Source: Xanthocytophaga agilis
GTDB lineage: Bacteria; Bacteroidota; Bacteroidia; Cytophagales; 172606-1
Direction: 5' to 3'
Assembly: GCF_030068605.1 (NCBI RefSeq)
Contig: NZ_JASJOU010000001.1
Coordinates: 1,302,001 to 1,366,000, forward strand
Length of the DNA stretch: 64,000 nucleotides
Shown: in pieces, positions 63,850 to 64,000 of the stretch
Position numbering within the stretch: position 1 is the first letter of the stretch
How the letters are laid out: the number at the start of each line of letters is the position of its first letter
Notes under the pieces: model-generated
What the model was told of the DNA's origin: nothing
Databases searched by the model: none
What the model saw: only the letters and a program-made list of their open reading frames with translations
Made by a program: the position numbers and the translations under genes

Positions 63850-64000
63850 TTAGTTAGCCCACTCTATGCCCTTCTTGAGTAAAGCCAATGTTTGTGCTTC
63901 TCTACTTTCTGGCTGCACCTGATAGTTATAATGCCATTCAGCCACAGGAGGTAAACTCATCAGAATAGATTCTGTACGTCCATCTGTATCCAACCCAAAC
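63850..64000 (-). CDS. hemF: coproporphyrinogen III oxidase, aerobic (3' end only)
   Basis: The minus strand at the window edge encodes 49 residues ending at a TAA (63850-63852). They include [18 protein letters not shown] and WHYNYQ, which match the conserved C-terminus of oxygen-dependent HemF, the enzyme that makes protoporphyrinogen IX for heme. The rest of the gene lies beyond 64000. Its stop is 10 bases before the PAP2 start on the same strand. Confidence 0.88.
   Translation of the reverse strand, partial: FGLDTDGRTESILMSLPPVAEWHYNYQVQPESREAQTLALLKKGIEWAN

Overview
The window looks like chromosomal DNA of a low-to-moderate GC member of the Bacteroidota, probably of the Cytophagales type. 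This is inferred from gene content: long NagB plus PIG-L fusion, bifunctional HisB and RibBA, DUF3857 proteins, two LytTR proteins, Crp/Fnr next to DinB, M1 peptidase, and the alaS / M23 peptidase / MerR neighbourhood. Several genes lack clear Shine-Dalgarno sequences and some have TAnnTTTG-like -7 boxes, both typical of this phylum. I see no rRNA, tRNA, CRISPR array, transposase, phage or plasmid gene. Most genes are single or in short operons, separated by long perfect-stem terminators, many of them bidirectional between convergent genes.

Positions 1-13,150 hold housekeeping genes: a lipoprotein, glutamate racemase (murI), a LOG-family nucleotide hydrolase, a DinB protein, dihydrolipoyl dehydrogenase, a beta-lactamase-fold lipoprotein, an outer-membrane-type protein, a membrane LytTR regulator, RidA, alanyl-tRNA synthetase, an M23 peptidase, a MerR regulator and a small coiled-coil protein. 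Positions 13,600-20,850 hold a GT-C type membrane glycosyltransferase, the NagB/PIG-L fusion, a two-gene HsdS-like/HsdM-like module with no nuclease subunit, and a PhoD-like phosphatase.

Positions 21,000-34,000 are nearly all on the minus strand: a pair of DUF3857/transglutaminase-like proteins, a lipoprotein overlapping an aquaglyceroporin, a RavA-type MoxR ATPase, signal peptidase I, FabG and a large secreted PIG-L protein. Positions 34,000-43,700 carry MscL, a c-type cytochrome, an M1 peptidase, a structured and partly GC-rich intergenic element bounded by inverted repeats, a thioredoxin-reductase-like flavoprotein, an MscS channel, and a large tandem-AAA CbxX/CfqX-type ATPase behind an unusually long upstream region.

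Positions 43,800-56,000 are more accessory: Crp/Fnr and DinB, two related alpha/beta hydrolases and a third protein facing an AraC regulator, a coiled-coil protein, a lipoprotein, a DUF3500 lipoprotein linked to a HupE/UreJ-like membrane protein, and a PQQ-type sugar dehydrogenase. The last part has a His-tailed lipoprotein, ribBA, pabB, hisB, riboflavin synthase, a LytTR response regulator, a PAP2 phosphatase and the 3' end of hemF, cut by the window edge. ribBA and ribE both serve riboflavin synthesis but are about 3.4 kb apart and on opposite strands.

The best candidates for new biology are the tandem-AAA protein with its duplicated N-terminal domain, the orphan HsdS/HsdM-like pair with an altered catalytic motif, the inverted-repeat element at 37,783-38,165, and the DUF3500-HupE pair.
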